Shown one piece after another: positions 63,771 through 64,000 of a stretch of DNA of 64,000 bases. The first letter of the stretch is position 1. Every line of letters begins with the position of its first letter. The DNA comes from an uncultured Butyrivibrio sp. (GTDB taxonomy: Bacteria > Bacillota > Clostridia > Lachnospirales > Lachnospiraceae): assembly GCA_946536145.1 (NCBI GenBank), contig CAMNEA010000006.1, positions 16,566-80,565 of the forward strand, read 5' to 3'. The notes under the pieces are model-generated. The model was given only the letters and a program-made list of their open reading frames with translations. It did not search any database and was not told the DNA's origin. A program made the translations under genes and the position numbers.

Positions 63771-64000
63771 AGAACTATGCATGGGTTTTGCCAGTTATAC
63801 CCTGGGCAAAGCTGTTTTACTACCCTGATTGGAGGCAGGACACTCTTACCATTTATACGAATGAACATGCCGAGATGTAAATTTCCTCAACTCGAAGCTC
63901 CGATGTAACGACTCACTAATATTAACCAAAATGCATGTATCTGAATTCATTTGATGCGTCAAAACTCGACAATTCACGATATTACGGTTACCGAATTTCT
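63771..64000. other. Right edge, no supported gene
   Basis: A minus-strand frame of about 38 codons (MFIRINGKSVLPPIRVV) ends at the repeat array, but it has no good ribosome binding site or family match. I see no tRNA, terminator or promoter that I would defend. Confidence 0.6.

Overview
The window looks like a chromosomal segment from a Lachnospiraceae-type Clostridia, probably a Butyrivibrio-like gut or rumen anaerobe. This rests on mid GC content, strong GGAGG ribosome binding sites, the paired GlgC/GlgD arrangement, lipoproteins with low-complexity acidic linkers, many chemoreceptor and cyclic-di-GMP-type signalling proteins, a class B sortase and a giant surface protein. This is inference; there is no rRNA gene to settle the taxon. 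I see no tRNA, rRNA, CRISPR array, prophage or intact insertion sequence.

Layout. 1-5.1 kb: end of a branched-chain amino-acid ABC transporter operon (livK-like, start of livH), two lipoproteins, a class B sortase with an acidic repeat linker, and a broken gene remnant. 5.2-8.5 kb: GNAT acetyltransferase, metallophosphoesterase, histidine phosphatase, MgtC/SapB protein and a fragment of an iron-type solute-binding protein. 8.5-16.2 kb: a four-gene signalling operon (EAL-HDOD protein, a 1263-residue membrane/EAL/hybrid kinase fusion, a response regulator, a degenerate GGDEF-EAL membrane protein) behind one good promoter. 16.3-19.6 kb: a glycosyltransferase divergent from glgC-glgD. 19.6-23 kb: an OmpR-type two-component system with two PepSY proteins whose promoter carries 11-bp-phased repeats. 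23-28.5 kb: two chemoreceptors, two small proteins and an FHA-GGDEF cyclase. 28.5-33.4 kb: a REP-like palindromic element, a lipoprotein, a 939-residue Fe-S/FAD oxidoreductase and an M3 peptidase gene that has lost its catalytic core. 33.5-38.3 kb: surE, an MBL hydrolase and an NSS transporter behind a palindromic promoter, then a BspA-like leucine-rich-repeat protein. 38.4-46.9 kb: purE-M-N-D with an SH3 membrane protein, and pyrE with two small membrane proteins and a long M29-type aminopeptidase. 46.9-64 kb: a same-strand cluster holding a ~3027-residue surface protein, a 53-residue double-glycine peptide, a SpoIIE-type phosphatase, a frameshifted gene, a propeller/HD-GYP receptor and a BMP-family binding protein. 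A 74-bp tandem repeat array lies upstream.

How it fits together. Signalling and surface functions dominate. One intact GGDEF cyclase (27.5 kb) and one intact HD-GYP phosphodiesterase (48-52 kb) could make and break cyclic-di-GMP. The EAL-like domains in the 8.5-16.2 kb operon have lost catalytic motifs and probably act as ligand-binding or scaffold modules feeding a phosphorelay. The right-hand cluster is the most unusual part: sensing (BMP protein plus propeller receptor), a protein phosphatase, a possible exported peptide and a giant adhesin are encoded together. Several genes are visibly decaying (4.7, 8.2, 32.5 and possibly 51.8 kb).
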